DNA of 35,987 bases from Erysipelothrix sp. (GTDB lineage: Bacteria > Bacillota_I > Bacilli_A > Erysipelotrichales > Erysipelotrichaceae): positions 1-35,987 of the forward strand of contig JAGXRX010000054.1 in NCBI GenBank assembly GCA_018335655.1, given 5' to 3'. Positions 8,375 through 17,116 of this stretch are shown one piece after another. Under the pieces are notes generated by a model that saw only the letters and a list, made by a program, of their open reading frames with translations, searched no databases and was not told the origin of the DNA. The translations under genes and the position numbers were made by a program. Positions within the stretch are counted from its first letter, which is position 1; each line of letters begins with the position of its first letter.

Positions 8375-9417
8375 ACTTGGCACCCTTTCAACTTCTTACT
8401 GCGCAACTGACCGCATGCTGCATCAATATCAGCTCCATGCTCCATGCGAAGCGTTGCTGTAACTCCAGCTTTGCGAAGCGTTTCAAAGAAACGTTGGGCT
8501 TGCATTGGAGTAACTTGCTCAAATGGTTGTTCTTCTACTTTGTTATAGGGAATTAAATTCACGTACACATGCTGTCCTTTAATTAAGGCAGCAAGTTCTT
8601 TCGCATGAGCAATTGAATCATTGACATCTTTTAATAAGATATACTCATATGTCACTTTGCGATTAGATTGATGGAAGTATTCACTCATTGCACTCATAAG
8701 TGCTTTTAAAGGATAGGCTCTATTAATGGGCATGATGGATGAGCGTAGTTCATCATTGGGAGCATGCAGTGATATTGCTAAGTTAACTTGAAATGGTTCT
8801 TTCGCAAACTTGCGTATTCCTTCAGGAATACCACATGTCGAAACAGTCATATGACGTGAGCCAATGGCTAAACCTAAATCATGATTAAGAATACGAATAT
8901 AATCCATCACATGATCGTAATTATCAAAAGGTTCCCCTATTCCCATAACTACCATATGAGATACACGTTGTTCTTCTTGATCTAAATCCATTTGAACATG
9001 CAAAAGTTGACGTACCATTTCATCAGCACGTACATTTCGTGATTTCTTGATAAGTCCAGATGCACAAAAAGCACATCCCATATTGCATCCGATTTGTGAA
9101 CTCACACATACACTATGTCCATACGGTTGAATCATTAGAACAGTTTCTACAATTGATTCATCATCAAGTTGCAGTAAATATTTACGAGTACCATCTTTTG
9201 ATACTTGACGCTCTAGTTGAATAAGTGGATTCATTTCGAAATGTTCCATAAACGTTTGTCGAAGTGCAAGGGATAAATCGCTCATCATTTCAAAGGATGT
9301 GACTCGCTTTTGATATAACCAACGATATGTGTTCTTTGCATGATATGCTTTAAAACCATGGGAGATACACCATGTTTCGAGTTGTGGATAAGTTAAACCA
9401 TAGATTGATTGTTTCAT
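8371..9417 (-). CDS. rlmN: Dual-specificity 23S rRNA/tRNA adenine-C2 methyltransferase RlmN
   Basis: A radical-SAM enzyme that methylates C2 of A2503 in 23S rRNA and of A37 in some tRNAs. The 348-aa protein has the CxxxCxxC cluster (CNMGCAFC, about 110-117), the GIGEP SAM-binding motif (about 160), and the mechanistic C-terminal cysteine in AACGQL (about residue 336). The N-terminal RNA-binding helical domain (about 1-90) is complete. The start lies 9 bases after the rsmB stop; I see no good Shine-Dalgarno close to the ATG (AAGGAA lies over 20 bases away), so coupling to rsmB translation is likely. Confidence 0.98.
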   Translation of the reverse strand: MKQSIYGLTYPQLETWCISHGFKAYHAKNTYRWLYQKRVTSFEMMSDLSLALRQTFMEHFEMNPLIQLERQVSKDGTRKYLLQLDDESIVETVLMIQPYGHSVCVSSQIGCNMGCAFCASGLIKKSRNVRADEMVRQLLHVQMDLDQEEQRVSHMVVMGIGEPFDNYDHVMDYIRILNHDLGLAIGSRHMTVSTCGIPEGIRKFAKEPFQVNLAISLHAPNDELRSSIMPINRAYPLKALMSAMSEYFHQSNRKVTYEYILLKDVNDSIAHAKELAALIKGQHVYVNLIPYNKVEEQPFEQVTPMQAQRFFETLRKAGVTATLRMEHGADIDAACGQLRSKKLKGCQV

Positions 9418-9426
9418 GTGACTATT

Positions 9427-10647
9427 TTACTTTATTTTCCTTAAAGTTGCCATAAAAAATCCATCGCCTCCAGAGCTAAAAGAGTCAAAAGGCATGATGT
9501 GTTCACAAATAAAGTCATCATGGCGTGATAAGAATGACTCAATTTGTTTTTCATTCTCTTTTTTGTTAAGTGTACATGTACTATAAACAATCCAACCTTG
9601 AGGTTTAACACACATCGCACAACTATTTAAGATGGCAGCTTGTGTTTTAACAAGTTCATCAATGTCTTGTGGTGTAATAAACATTTTAATTTCAGGCTTA
9701 CGACGAAGAACACCTAATCCAGAGCATGGGGCATCCACTAAGATACCATCAAACGAAAGAGGTGGATAAAACTCATGGGCTTTTGTGGCATCCAATACTT
9801 GTGTTGTGACACTGTTTATATTTGCACGTTTAAGTGTTTGCTCGACAAGGGCTAATCGATGAGGTGCAATGTCTGCACAAATGATATCAGCCTGATCTTT
9901 CACTTTCATCGCCATCATGAGGGATTTTCCTCCTGGTGCGCCACATGCATCTAAAATACGATCATTTGCTTTTATAGGGGTGTTAAATCCAACTTTTTGA
10001 GCATGAATGTCTGCAATGAATACTTTTTTACTTAGAAAATCTGGATGTTGTAGAATAGATTTATCTGCTTTAAATGCCCATTCATCAATGGGCTCACCAT
10101 AGTCTTGCAGTTTATCCTTTAAGTCATAGTGAACAAATCCAAACAGTTCTGAAGGCGTATTTGAGAACGTCGCAAATTGATGAGTAAACTGTGTACCATA
10201 ATGCGATTGCCACATTTTTAAAATCCATGGTTGAAATGATGTTTCAAGACTTAAACCTTGAATATCATCTTCACCATTTGCAACAACTAGTGATGATTCA
10301 AAGATACGCTCCAACATTGCATTAACGAATTTCTTTGCGTATGGGACATATTTATCACAAAGTTTGAGTGCTTCTGCTTTAATAGCATAATCAGGAATTT
10401 GTCGCATATAGTGTTTTTGATATCCACTCATCATGCATATTACATCCACTTCAACATCAATCTTCTTTGTCGCATAAGGATGAAACATGTGCTGAAGTTG
10501 CAATGAATGTTGCATAACCCCATAGATTAAAGCATTAATAAAAGGCATATCTGGATGGTTTTGTCCTTTTAATTGTAAATTGATATATGAGCGATGCTTA
10601 ATCGCATTCACTAACACATCATAGGCAAACTCTCTTGATGAAATCAT
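9427..10647 (-). CDS. rsmB: 16S rRNA cytosine-967 C5-methyltransferase
   Basis: RsmB (Sun/Fmu) makes m5C967 in 16S rRNA using SAM. The 406-aa protein has an N-terminal NusB-like RNA-binding domain (about 1-130) and a Rossmann methyltransferase domain with LDACGAPGGKS (about 233-243, SAM motif I), DAPCSGLGVLRRKPEIK (about 306-322, catalytic cysteine) and STCTLNKKEN (second cysteine, motif VI). The ATG overlaps the priA TGA by four bases and follows a strong AGGAGG. In many relatives fmt, often with def, lies between priA and rsmB; here the two genes overlap directly, so fmt has been lost or moved. Confidence 0.97.
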   Translation of the reverse strand: MISSREFAYDVLVNAIKHRSYINLQLKGQNHPDMPFINALIYGVMQHSLQLQHMFHPYATKKIDVEVDVICMMSGYQKHYMRQIPDYAIKAEALKLCDKYVPYAKKFVNAMLERIFESSLVVANGEDDIQGLSLETSFQPWILKMWQSHYGTQFTHQFATFSNTPSELFGFVHYDLKDKLQDYGEPIDEWAFKADKSILQHPDFLSKKVFIADIHAQKVGFNTPIKANDRILDACGAPGGKSLMMAMKVKDQADIICADIAPHRLALVEQTLKRANINSVTTQVLDATKAHEFYPPLSFDGILVDAPCSGLGVLRRKPEIKMFITPQDIDELVKTQAAILNSCAMCVKPQGWIVYSTCTLNKKENEKQIESFLSRHDDFICEHIMPFDSFSSGGDGFFMATLRKIK

Positions 10648-12752
10648 ACGCCTCCTAGTGCATAAGGATTAGCAATCACACGAACTTCAATCTTACTGTG
10701 TTGTATGATTTTTAATTCTTTAAGTTGTTGTAGTGTCTTAATCCAATCTTTAGATTTAATAATAGTTTGATATCGGTATTTCCCTCTTTGTTTTAATAAC
10801 ATCGAAGGACCAATGGTATGCATGGACTCTTGTAGCGTTTTAGTGATTGAAAGTGATCCTTCAAATGCAATGCTTGCTGTTTCATGAGCAAATTCGATTG
10901 CAATCAAATAAACATAAGGAGGTAACTGAGCTTGATGTCGAAATGCCATTTCTTCCTTAAAGAAGCGAGTATAATCATGATTTTTTAAGCATTCAATGAC
11001 TCTATGCTTAGGATCCATGACTTGCACGAAGACTTCACCGTGTTTCTTCGCTCTTCCACTTCTTCCTGCTGCTTGCATAAGCATTGCAAAAGTTGATTCA
11101 GAACTTCTTAGGTTTAAAAATGATAAAGCTTGATCAGCTTCAAGTATTCCAACACATGTCACAGATTCAATATCTAATCCCTTCGCAATCAGTGATGTCC
11201 CCACAAGTATATCCATTTTACCAAGTGCAAAGTCATCTAAAATCTGTGATGATTGAGCCACAGTGTCCACATCAGAATCTAGACGTGCAATGCGTGCTTG
11301 AGGAAATAATGTTTGTAAGCGTGAGACAACACTTTGTGTTCCATATCCACTACCACTAAAATGTGCATGTCCACAATGTACACAAGCATAATTAGTGTAA
11401 ACTTTAGCGCAATAATGACAATGAATCTTCTGAGTATCAGAATGATAATTTAAGTTCAATCCACATTCAGGACAACGAGCATCTTGCATACACGATTTAC
11501 ATGTTAATGTAGGAAATGCTCCACGTCGATTCATGAGAATCAAAACTTGTTCATTTTGAGTTAAGCGCAAATCAATAGCTTCTTTTAAAGGCTTAGATAT
11601 CATGTATGATTCATTTTTCTTAATATCTTCACGCATATTAACAATATGCAGTGTCGGTAGATTTGCTTCATGTCTTGTCTTTAATTCATGTAGGCGATAA
11701 ATGCCTTTAAGTGCTTTCGCATAAGTTTCAAGCGATAAGGTAGCACTTGCGAGTAATAGAGGAATATTACACTCCTGAGCAATAAATAAGGCAATATCAT
11801 GTGCATGATACACCATTGGTGTGGATTGATAAAAACTTGAATCATGTTCCTCATCAAGGATGATTAGTCCAAAGGATTCATCAATAAAAAGCCCTGAGCG
11901 TGTAGCAATCACAATGCATGCTTCATGTTTGCGAATTTGTGCTAAAGCAGTCACCTTCTCTTTAGGACTTAAATATGAATGATATACAATCACAGGAACA
12001 CTAAAGAATGTTTGAAACCGTTGAACCATTTGTGGGGTTAATGAGATTTCTGGAACTCCAATTAGTACTCTTTTATTTTGATTAAGCACTTTTTGAGCAC
12101 AAGCCATAAAGACATGTGTTTTACCACTTCCTGTGGGTCCTTTAATAACATGAATTTCATGATGTTGTAGATTAATCGCATCAACAACTTCTTTTTGTTC
12201 TTGATTTAAAGGGGGTTGTATAGCATTGTCGCGAACAATAAAGGATGGAAGACCTTCAACAACTTCACAAAGTCCATCCTTCACAAAAGCTTTTAAACGC
12301 GTTGTGGTGAAGGTTGATTGATCAATGAAATCACCAGGTTTTAGATCAAATAAGTCATCAAGCTTTCTAAGTTTTGAGTCTGTGAGTAATCGTTGTGTGC
12401 GGATGTATTTCTTTTCAATCGTTGGTGTTATGGATTTTTCATTAAGCTTGCGATCAATTGGAAGACATTGCTGAAGAATTTCATATTTTGTGTCTAAGCA
12501 AATCGTTTGCGCATACTCAAAAAGACGCAAAAAAAGTGGAGATAATACAGGTGTATCATCCAACACTTCAAGTACTGGTTTTAGCTCAAATGAGGTAGGA
12601 CGATCCTCAATACAATCGATAACTAGTCCTATAAGAGTTTGATTGTTAAGCATGACCTTAACACGACATCCTACAGGGATTGGTTGAGATGAATAGTACC
12701 ACCACTGATCTGCTGACTTTATTTTATTTTTAAGGACAACTTCGATAATCAT
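10644..12752 (-). CDS. priA: Primosomal protein N' (replication restart helicase PriA)
   Basis: PriA recognises stalled or collapsed replication forks and reloads the replicative helicase. The 702-aa product has the N-terminal 3' DNA-binding domain (about 1-100), helicase core with Walker A GPTGSGKT (about 205-212), DEEHD box (about 296-300), a zinc module of eight cysteines in four pairs (about 419-458, CKSC, CPEC, CHYC, CVHC) and motif VI QAAGRSGR. An in-frame TGA four codons upstream makes the ATG at 12752 the first possible start. No Shine-Dalgarno lies at normal spacing; AAGGAG is 22 bases away. This is the first gene of the long operon ending with thiN. Confidence 0.97.
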   Translation of the reverse strand: MIIEVVLKNKIKSADQWWYYSSQPIPVGCRVKVMLNNQTLIGLVIDCIEDRPTSFELKPVLEVLDDTPVLSPLFLRLFEYAQTICLDTKYEILQQCLPIDRKLNEKSITPTIEKKYIRTQRLLTDSKLRKLDDLFDLKPGDFIDQSTFTTTRLKAFVKDGLCEVVEGLPSFIVRDNAIQPPLNQEQKEVVDAINLQHHEIHVIKGPTGSGKTHVFMACAQKVLNQNKRVLIGVPEISLTPQMVQRFQTFFSVPVIVYHSYLSPKEKVTALAQIRKHEACIVIATRSGLFIDESFGLIILDEEHDSSFYQSTPMVYHAHDIALFIAQECNIPLLLASATLSLETYAKALKGIYRLHELKTRHEANLPTLHIVNMREDIKKNESYMISKPLKEAIDLRLTQNEQVLILMNRRGAFPTLTCKSCMQDARCPECGLNLNYHSDTQKIHCHYCAKVYTNYACVHCGHAHFSGSGYGTQSVVSRLQTLFPQARIARLDSDVDTVAQSSQILDDFALGKMDILVGTSLIAKGLDIESVTCVGILEADQALSFLNLRSSESTFAMLMQAAGRSGRAKKHGEVFVQVMDPKHRVIECLKNHDYTRFFKEEMAFRHQAQLPPYVYLIAIEFAHETASIAFEGSLSITKTLQESMHTIGPSMLLKQRGKYRYQTIIKSKDWIKTLQQLKELKIIQHSKIEVRVIANPYALGGV

Positions 12753-12767
12753 ATTCGTATTATATCA
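12753..12767 (-). promoter_or_regulatory. Extended -10 promoter of priA, predicting a leaderless mRNA
   Basis: Minus strand TGA-TATAAT (hexamer at plus 12759-12764), then only six bases before the priA ATG at 12752. The predicted transcription start is at or within a base of the ATG. The -35 region is poor. The gmk terminator upstream (12785-12810) means that the priA operon needs its own promoter. Confidence 0.65.
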
Positions 12768-12784
12768 GATGCAACTCCTTTTAA

Positions 12785-12810
12785 GGTGAAAAAAAGCGAC
12801 TAGGTCGCTT
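12785..12810 (-). terminator. gmk terminator overlapping the gmk stop codon
   Basis: Minus strand stem AAGCGAC/GTCGCTT (plus arms 12794-12800 and 12804-12810) with a 3-base loop, followed by a T-run. The first arm encodes the last codons of gmk and the loop holds part of its TAG (12800-12802). Confidence 0.85.
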
Positions 12811-13369
12811 CTGAGTATCGTTTAATAATGACTGAAATAATGTCCGCCGCAAGTTGTGGATCATCATTGCATACTACATATCGATAATTACCTGTAAGTT
12901 CCATTTCAGCACTTGCTTTTTCTAAGCGTGCATTAATGACTTCTTCACTTTCTGATTTTCTACTTTCAATACGTCTTCTTAATTCTTCCATGCTTGGTGG
13001 AACAACGAACATCATGAGAGCATCTGGAACTTTATCAAGCACTTGGAGTGCTCCTTGGACTTCAATTTCAAGTAATACATTGAATCCTAGGTTACGAAGT
13101 CGCTCAACTTCATGAAGTGGTGTGCCATAGTAGTTGCCAACAAATTCAGCATATTCAAGCAATTCATCATTTTCAATAGCACGTTGAAAATCTTGATGTG
13201 AAACAAAATAATAGTGAACTCCATTAATTTCATTGTCTCTTCTCTTTCGAGTGGTCATTGAAATTGAGAACGCAATATTGAGTTCTGGCTTGTGAATAAA
13301 TAACTCACGAATAGTCCCTTTACCCACCCCACTTGGGCCGCTTAATACAATAAGAAGTCCTTTTTTCAT
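12800..13369 (-). CDS. gmk: Guanylate kinase
   Basis: Gmk phosphorylates GMP (and dGMP) to GDP with ATP. The 189-aa protein has the P-loop GPSGVGKGT (about 10-18), the GMP-binding SMTTRKRRDNEINGVHYYFV segment (about 37-56), EYAEFVGNYYGTP (about 71-83) and the lid region RIESRKSESEEVINARL. Length is close to the usual 200 aa. A ribosome binding site AAAGGATG precedes the ATG. In many Bacillota gmk is followed by rpoZ, coaBC and priA; here a terminator and then priA follow, so rpoZ and coaBC are missing from this site. It has its own promoter and is divergent from rqcH. Confidence 0.98.
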   Translation of the reverse strand: MKKGLLIVLSGPSGVGKGTIRELFIHKPELNIAFSISMTTRKRRDNEINGVHYYFVSHQDFQRAIENDELLEYAEFVGNYYGTPLHEVERLRNLGFNVLLEIEVQGALQVLDKVPDALMMFVVPPSMEELRRRIESRKSESEEVINARLEKASAEMELTGNYRYVVCNDDPQLAADIISVIIKRYSEAT

Positions 13370-13389
13370 TCTCTCACATCCTTTGTATT

Positions 13390-13418
13390 AGTTTAGCGAT
13401 TTAAAGTAGTGTTGTCAA
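13390..13418 (-). promoter_or_regulatory. Promoter of gmk
   Basis: Minus strand consensus -35 TTGACA (plus 13413-13418), 17-bp spacer, -10 TAAACT (plus 13390-13395). It overlaps the oppositely directed rqcH promoter. Confidence 0.75.
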
Positions 13419-13429
13419 TGTGATATAAT
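13401..13429 (+). promoter_or_regulatory. Promoter of rqcH
   Basis: Extended -10 TGA-TATAAT (hexamer 13424-13429) with a poor -35 TTAAAG (13401-13406) at 17 bp. It shares 13401-13418 with the gmk promoter, so the two polymerases would compete. Confidence 0.7.
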
Positions 13430-13449
13430 GGTGAAAATTGGAGAATTTT

Positions 13450-15078
13450 ATGGCAATTGATGGTTTTATTTTAAATGCATTACTCAAAAACATTGCAGTG
13501 CAATGTCCTTTTAAAGTTAATAAGATTCAACAAGTTGGTGAACACCATTATGTGTTACATGCTTTTTCAACACAAAGGTTTACGATTCTTATTGCTTTGG
13601 ATGCTCAATCAAATCGAATACAGTTAACACAACAAGCTATGACTCAAACTCATCAAACTTCATTTCTTACTTCTCTTAAGAAATATATTGAAGGAGCAAC
13701 CTGCAATGAAGTTGTTCAAAGTGGACATGATCGCCATTTCAAAATGGTATTTGATACAACAAACGATGTGTTTGAACACATTCAAGTTGTTCTTTATGTC
13801 GAACTCATGGGACAGTATGCCAATGCAATATTAGTGAGTGATGAAGGTAAGATTATTGATGCTCATACTAAAATTTATCCAGATAAAAATTCATCTCGCT
13901 TTATTATGGTTCATGCTCCATTTCAACCAATACAAAGTCAAGCTAAAGTAAAGATTGATGATCCTGAGGTTTTAAGTAAGATTTCAACGTGGATGGACAT
14001 TGAAGGGTGTTCCCCACAATTAGCAAAAGAACTTGAATTTCGCTTTAACATGGGTGAATCGATGAGTGATGTCTTTTATAATCTGCAGCATTCACAAACA
14101 TTGTTTGTTAGTAAGCAAGACTCACAAAAGTTTCATATCATTCCCTTTCTTCATTATCAAACACAGTTTAATGAGGGTGAATGTCATGCCATGTTGCATG
14201 AAGTGTACTCGAATATTGATCATCAAAGAAATATAAAGGTTTTAACTCAAGATATTGCGAAAGTAATCATGAGAGAACTAAAGAAACAACGTCTTAAAAA
14301 ACAGCGTTTACAAGATGACCTAACAGCAACACAAAATTCATATCAGTTTAAAGATTGGGCAGATTATGTCATGACTTATGCATATCAAATTAAAAAAGGT
14401 GATACTCAAATCATTGTGCCATCATTTGAAGATGAAAGTGTGGAAATAAAGATTCCACTTCAACCTCATTTAACTGGGATTGAAAACGCTAATCTATATT
14501 ATAAGAAATTTCAAAAACAAAACAGTTCAATTCACTACATTCATGAGCAAATCGAAATCACTGAAACCATGATTCAATACTTGGAGAGTTGTGAGATGGC
14601 ACTTAGTTTTGCAAATGTAAGTGAAGCTATACAAATTAAAGAAGAACTTATGTTGGCACGTTTAATGCGCTCTAGTAAAGTTGCACCTTCAAAAGCAAAA
14701 AAAGCTCCTATCAAGATTCTTCATTATGTTGGTGAAGATTTTGTGGTTTATGTAGGGAAAAACAATATTCAAAATGACTATTTAACATTTAAGTTTGCTC
14801 AAAAGAATGATATGTGGTTTCACGTTAAGGATGCACCGAGTGCTCATGTAATCCTACGTACTCAAAAACCACTAAGTGAAACTATGATTCGCACAGCAGC
14901 AAACCTATGTGCTATTTATTCGAAGTACTCAATGTCATCCTCAGTCGAAGTCATGTACACAAAGATATCTAATATTAAGAAGATTCCTAAAGCTCCACTA
15001 GGAATGGTCAGTGTTAAGCAATACACAACAATATTTATAGATCCTGATAAGAGCATCGTTTCACAACTTAAAGTTTAA
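13450..15078 (+). CDS. rqcH: Rqc2/RqcH-type NFACT protein (ribosome quality control, formerly FbpA)
   Basis: RqcH binds 50S subunits that carry stuck peptidyl-tRNA and directs C-terminal alanine tailing. The 542-aa protein shows the NFACT-N domain (about 1-200) with the tRNA-binding DR pair (D94-R95 in GHDRHF) and VELMGQYANAILV, a central coiled coil (about 260-400, K/Q/E-rich, with KKQRLKKQRLQDD), and the NFACT-R domain with YVGKNNIQNDYLTFKFA and DMWFHVKDAPSAHVIL. The ATG at 13450 is chosen because GGAG at 13440-13443 is well placed; the in-frame TTG at 13438 overlaps that site. The gene is single, with a promoter shared divergently with gmk and its own terminator. Confidence 0.95.
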   Translation: MAIDGFILNALLKNIAVQCPFKVNKIQQVGEHHYVLHAFSTQRFTILIALDAQSNRIQLTQQAMTQTHQTSFLTSLKKYIEGATCNEVVQSGHDRHFKMVFDTTNDVFEHIQVVLYVELMGQYANAILVSDEGKIIDAHTKIYPDKNSSRFIMVHAPFQPIQSQAKVKIDDPEVLSKISTWMDIEGCSPQLAKELEFRFNMGESMSDVFYNLQHSQTLFVSKQDSQKFHIIPFLHYQTQFNEGECHAMLHEVYSNIDHQRNIKVLTQDIAKVIMRELKKQRLKKQRLQDDLTATQNSYQFKDWADYVMTYAYQIKKGDTQIIVPSFEDESVEIKIPLQPHLTGIENANLYYKKFQKQNSSIHYIHEQIEITETMIQYLESCEMALSFANVSEAIQIKEELMLARLMRSSKVAPSKAKKAPIKILHYVGEDFVVYVGKNNIQNDYLTFKFAQKNDMWFHVKDAPSAHVILRTQKPLSETMIRTAANLCAIYSKYSMSSSVEVMYTKISNIKKIPKAPLGMVSVKQYTTIFIDPDKSIVSQLKV

Positions 15079-15112
15079 AAAAGTTGAGTCTCCCCCGACT
15101 CAACTTTCTTTT
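15079..15112 (+). terminator. rqcH terminator
   Basis: A perfect 10-bp stem (AAGTTGAGTC, 15081-15090, with GACTCAACTT, 15097-15106), a 6-base C-rich loop and a T-rich tail. It begins two bases after the rqcH stop. Confidence 0.9.
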
Positions 15113-15139
15113 GGTTATCCACGCCAAGACCCACGTCCA

Positions 15140-15171
15140 ACTTAAATATACACTAAAATATTTATTTAAGT
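15140..15171. repeat. AT-rich inverted repeat between rqcH and rmuC
   Basis: ACTTAAATA (15140-15148) pairs with TATTTAAGT (15163-15171) around a 14-base spacer. There is no T-run on either strand, so it is a weak candidate for the missing rmuC terminator or a protein site. Nothing else is visible in 15113-15202. Confidence 0.35.
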
Positions 15172-15202
15172 CTAAATTGTAGGTAAAATCTATGAATATT
15201 GA

Positions 15203-16228
15203 CTATATATTAATTGATTCACTAATTACTTCATCATCATTGGGAATATTTTTACTCATTTCTAGTCCCTTAATATTACTTTGGATGTGCTTGAGGTGTA
15301 AACTCAAGGTAAGTATACTTTGGTGAATATCACTTTGCTTTTTGATAATTGAATCTAAGAGTGTTTCAGATTTATTAACATGTTGAGTCAGTTCACTCAT
15401 GTGTTCAATAATGATTTGAGATTTTGCGACAATATCATGATGCTTGAAACTCATCATTAAAACATTAATGAATGCATGAAGTGTCATGGGTGATACTACA
15501 TATACATTGGTTTCTTGAAAGATAGTATGAAGGATATGATTATCTTGGTACAGATCATGAACAAGTGATTCAAAAGGAATGTACATTAGAGCAAACTCAC
15601 TCGTATAAGGGGGTCGGATATATTTCGCTCTTATGCTTTTTGCCTGTGTTTTTATCGCCTTTATAAAACTATTCCAATGTTCTGGTGTTGGCTCATTCAC
15701 ATAGGCTTCATAATCTTGAAGTGGAACTTTCGCATCAATAGGCACTAGTATAGGTTTATCCCCTGCTGATAAGCGAATGAGGGCATCTACTTTATTATTA
15801 TCAAACGAAGGATGATTTGCTTGAAGGGTGTATGCATTTGATGGAAGTAGCGATGAAAGAATGGATTGTAGTGAAACTTCACCTAATAGTCCTTTCGATT
15901 TTTCACTACTAAGGACTTGTTTGAGTTGAGAAACACTTTGATTCATTTGATGAAGCTCTCCCATCATTGAACTTACTGAATGAAGTGATTGATGCAGTGG
16001 ATTAACATGGGTTGCGAAAGTATGATGCATTTCTTCTTGCCACTGATTAGTTTGCATAAGTTGACTTGTTTTAATACTTTGCGTTTCTTTTAAGAAAGAT
16101 TCTTGTATGTAGAGTAATTGACTTTGGAAGTTTGAAATAGAGGTTTGTTGGCGTAGCATGAATATCAAAACTACTATTAATAGAACTACTAAAACGATAC
16201 CTATGACTATGATTCCTGTTTCAATCAT
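15203..16228 (-). CDS. rmuC: DNA recombination protein RmuC
   Basis: RmuC-family proteins limit inversion events and carry a PD-(D/E)XK-type nuclease fold; the cellular role is poorly defined. The 341-aa product has an N-terminal membrane anchor (about residues 4-25, IIVIGIVLVVLLIVVLIFML), a long coiled coil (about 28-110), and the RmuC domain with KGLLGEVSLQSIL, LVPIDAKVPLQDY (acidic/lysine active-site candidate DAK), and ALMYIPFESLVHDLY, followed by a C-terminal coiled coil. Length is shorter than the E. coli protein (475 aa), which is common in Bacillota. It overlaps the upstream HAD gene by eight bases and is probably co-transcribed with it. Confidence 0.93.
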   Translation of the reverse strand: MIETGIIVIGIVLVVLLIVVLIFMLRQQTSISNFQSQLLYIQESFLKETQSIKTSQLMQTNQWQEEMHHTFATHVNPLHQSLHSVSSMMGELHQMNQSVSQLKQVLSSEKSKGLLGEVSLQSILSSLLPSNAYTLQANHPSFDNNKVDALIRLSAGDKPILVPIDAKVPLQDYEAYVNEPTPEHWNSFIKAIKTQAKSIRAKYIRPPYTSEFALMYIPFESLVHDLYQDNHILHTIFQETNVYVVSPMTLHAFINVLMMSFKHHDIVAKSQIIIEHMSELTQHVNKSETLLDSIIKKQSDIHQSILTLSLHLKHIQSNIKGLEMSKNIPNDDEVISESINI

Positions 16229-17012
16229 GATGTTTTAGCTCCTTTAGTATAGTTGATAACACTGCTTGTTCTTCATTAGTGCCTATTCTTACACCAAACT
16301 CATCCATGTATGATGGTGCATTGCCCATTACGATAGGAAATGCTACTTTTTCTAACATAGAAATATCATTTCCTCCATCTCCAAAGGCCATACATTCATC
16401 AAATGAACAACCAAGAGCATCCAAAAGCATTGCCAAACCACGACCTTTGCTGACTCCCAATGGGTTAATATCAACGACTCCTAGCCCAGAACTATGAACT
16501 TCAACACCTTTAAAGTTTTCTTTTAAACCTTTGATAATCTCTAATGTTTCTTCTTTTGGACACATACATGCTATTTTTAAGATTGGATCATCATTTATTT
16601 CATAGTCAGATACATATTTAGTATTACGCGCATACAATGCAATAAGTTCTTTTAAATTACTTGGATAGGACTCTAAAACATAGGAGTGTTGAACCCCTGA
16701 AATGAGGTAGACTATGTTTAACTTTTTAACATAGTCTAAGAGTGATTGTAGTACATCATTATCAAAGTGAGTTGATCCAATAATCTCATCATTTTTTAAA
16801 ATCACTGCACCATTTTCACCAACAATATGAATATCTTTCTCATGACCACTAAAAAACGAGCGTATTTGACGCCATTGGTTACCACTTGCTAATACGAGAT
16901 GTTGTTTATTTTCTTTGATAAGGTTCATTGCTTTTTCAAAGCTCTCTTTATCATAGGAATGGTCTTTTCTTAAGAATGTTCCATCCATATCAGACACAAA
17001 AACTTTTATCAT
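16221..17012 (-). CDS. Cof-type HAD-IIB family phosphatase
   Basis: A second cytoplasmic sugar-phosphate/nucleotide phosphatase of the Cof family (263 aa, complete). It shows motif I SDMDGTFL (about 7-14, with the nucleophilic DxD), motif II ASGNQWRQ (about 45-52), a C2 cap, the motif III lysine region SKGRGLAMLL and motif IV FGDGGNDISMLE near 212-223, followed by VMGNAP. The ATG at 17012 is preceded by GAGGA at good spacing; an in-frame TTG at 17027 is less likely. The substrate cannot be told from sequence. It is first in a two-gene unit with rmuC. Confidence 0.95.
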   Translation of the reverse strand: MIKVFVSDMDGTFLRKDHSYDKESFEKAMNLIKENKQHLVLASGNQWRQIRSFFSGHEKDIHIVGENGAVILKNDEIIGSTHFDNDVLQSLLDYVKKLNIVYLISGVQHSYVLESYPSNLKELIALYARNTKYVSDYEINDDPILKIACMCPKEETLEIIKGLKENFKGVEVHSSGLGVVDINPLGVSKGRGLAMLLDALGCSFDECMAFGDGGNDISMLEKVAFPIVMGNAPSYMDEFGVRIGTNEEQAVLSTILKELKHHD

Positions 17013-17036
17013 AGTAATTCCTCGCAATCTTGTCTA

Positions 17037-17065
17037 ATTATATAAAATCTATGGATGAATGTCTA
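17037..17065 (-). promoter_or_regulatory. Promoter of the HAD-rmuC unit
   Basis: Minus strand -35 TAGACA (plus 17060-17065), 17-bp spacer and consensus -10 TATAAT (plus 17037-17042), 25 bases before the ATG. Confidence 0.75.
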
Positions 17066-17116
17066 AAGACAATAAAAATATGTTACACTTTTAAAAAATA
17101 TGAAAGTAGGTTTACC

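Noticed and set aside
10640-10650. A remnant of fmt between priA and rsmB
   Set aside because: The two genes overlap by four bases, so no remnant sequence exists.
13412-13429. TTGTCA near TATAAT as a promoter pair for rqcH
   Set aside because: The spacing is only six bases; the TTGTCA segment belongs to the opposite-strand gmk -35.
17030-17116. N-terminal extension of pepF from a TTG
   Set aside because: It is not family-like and overlaps the divergent HAD promoter; the ATG at 17117 fits.
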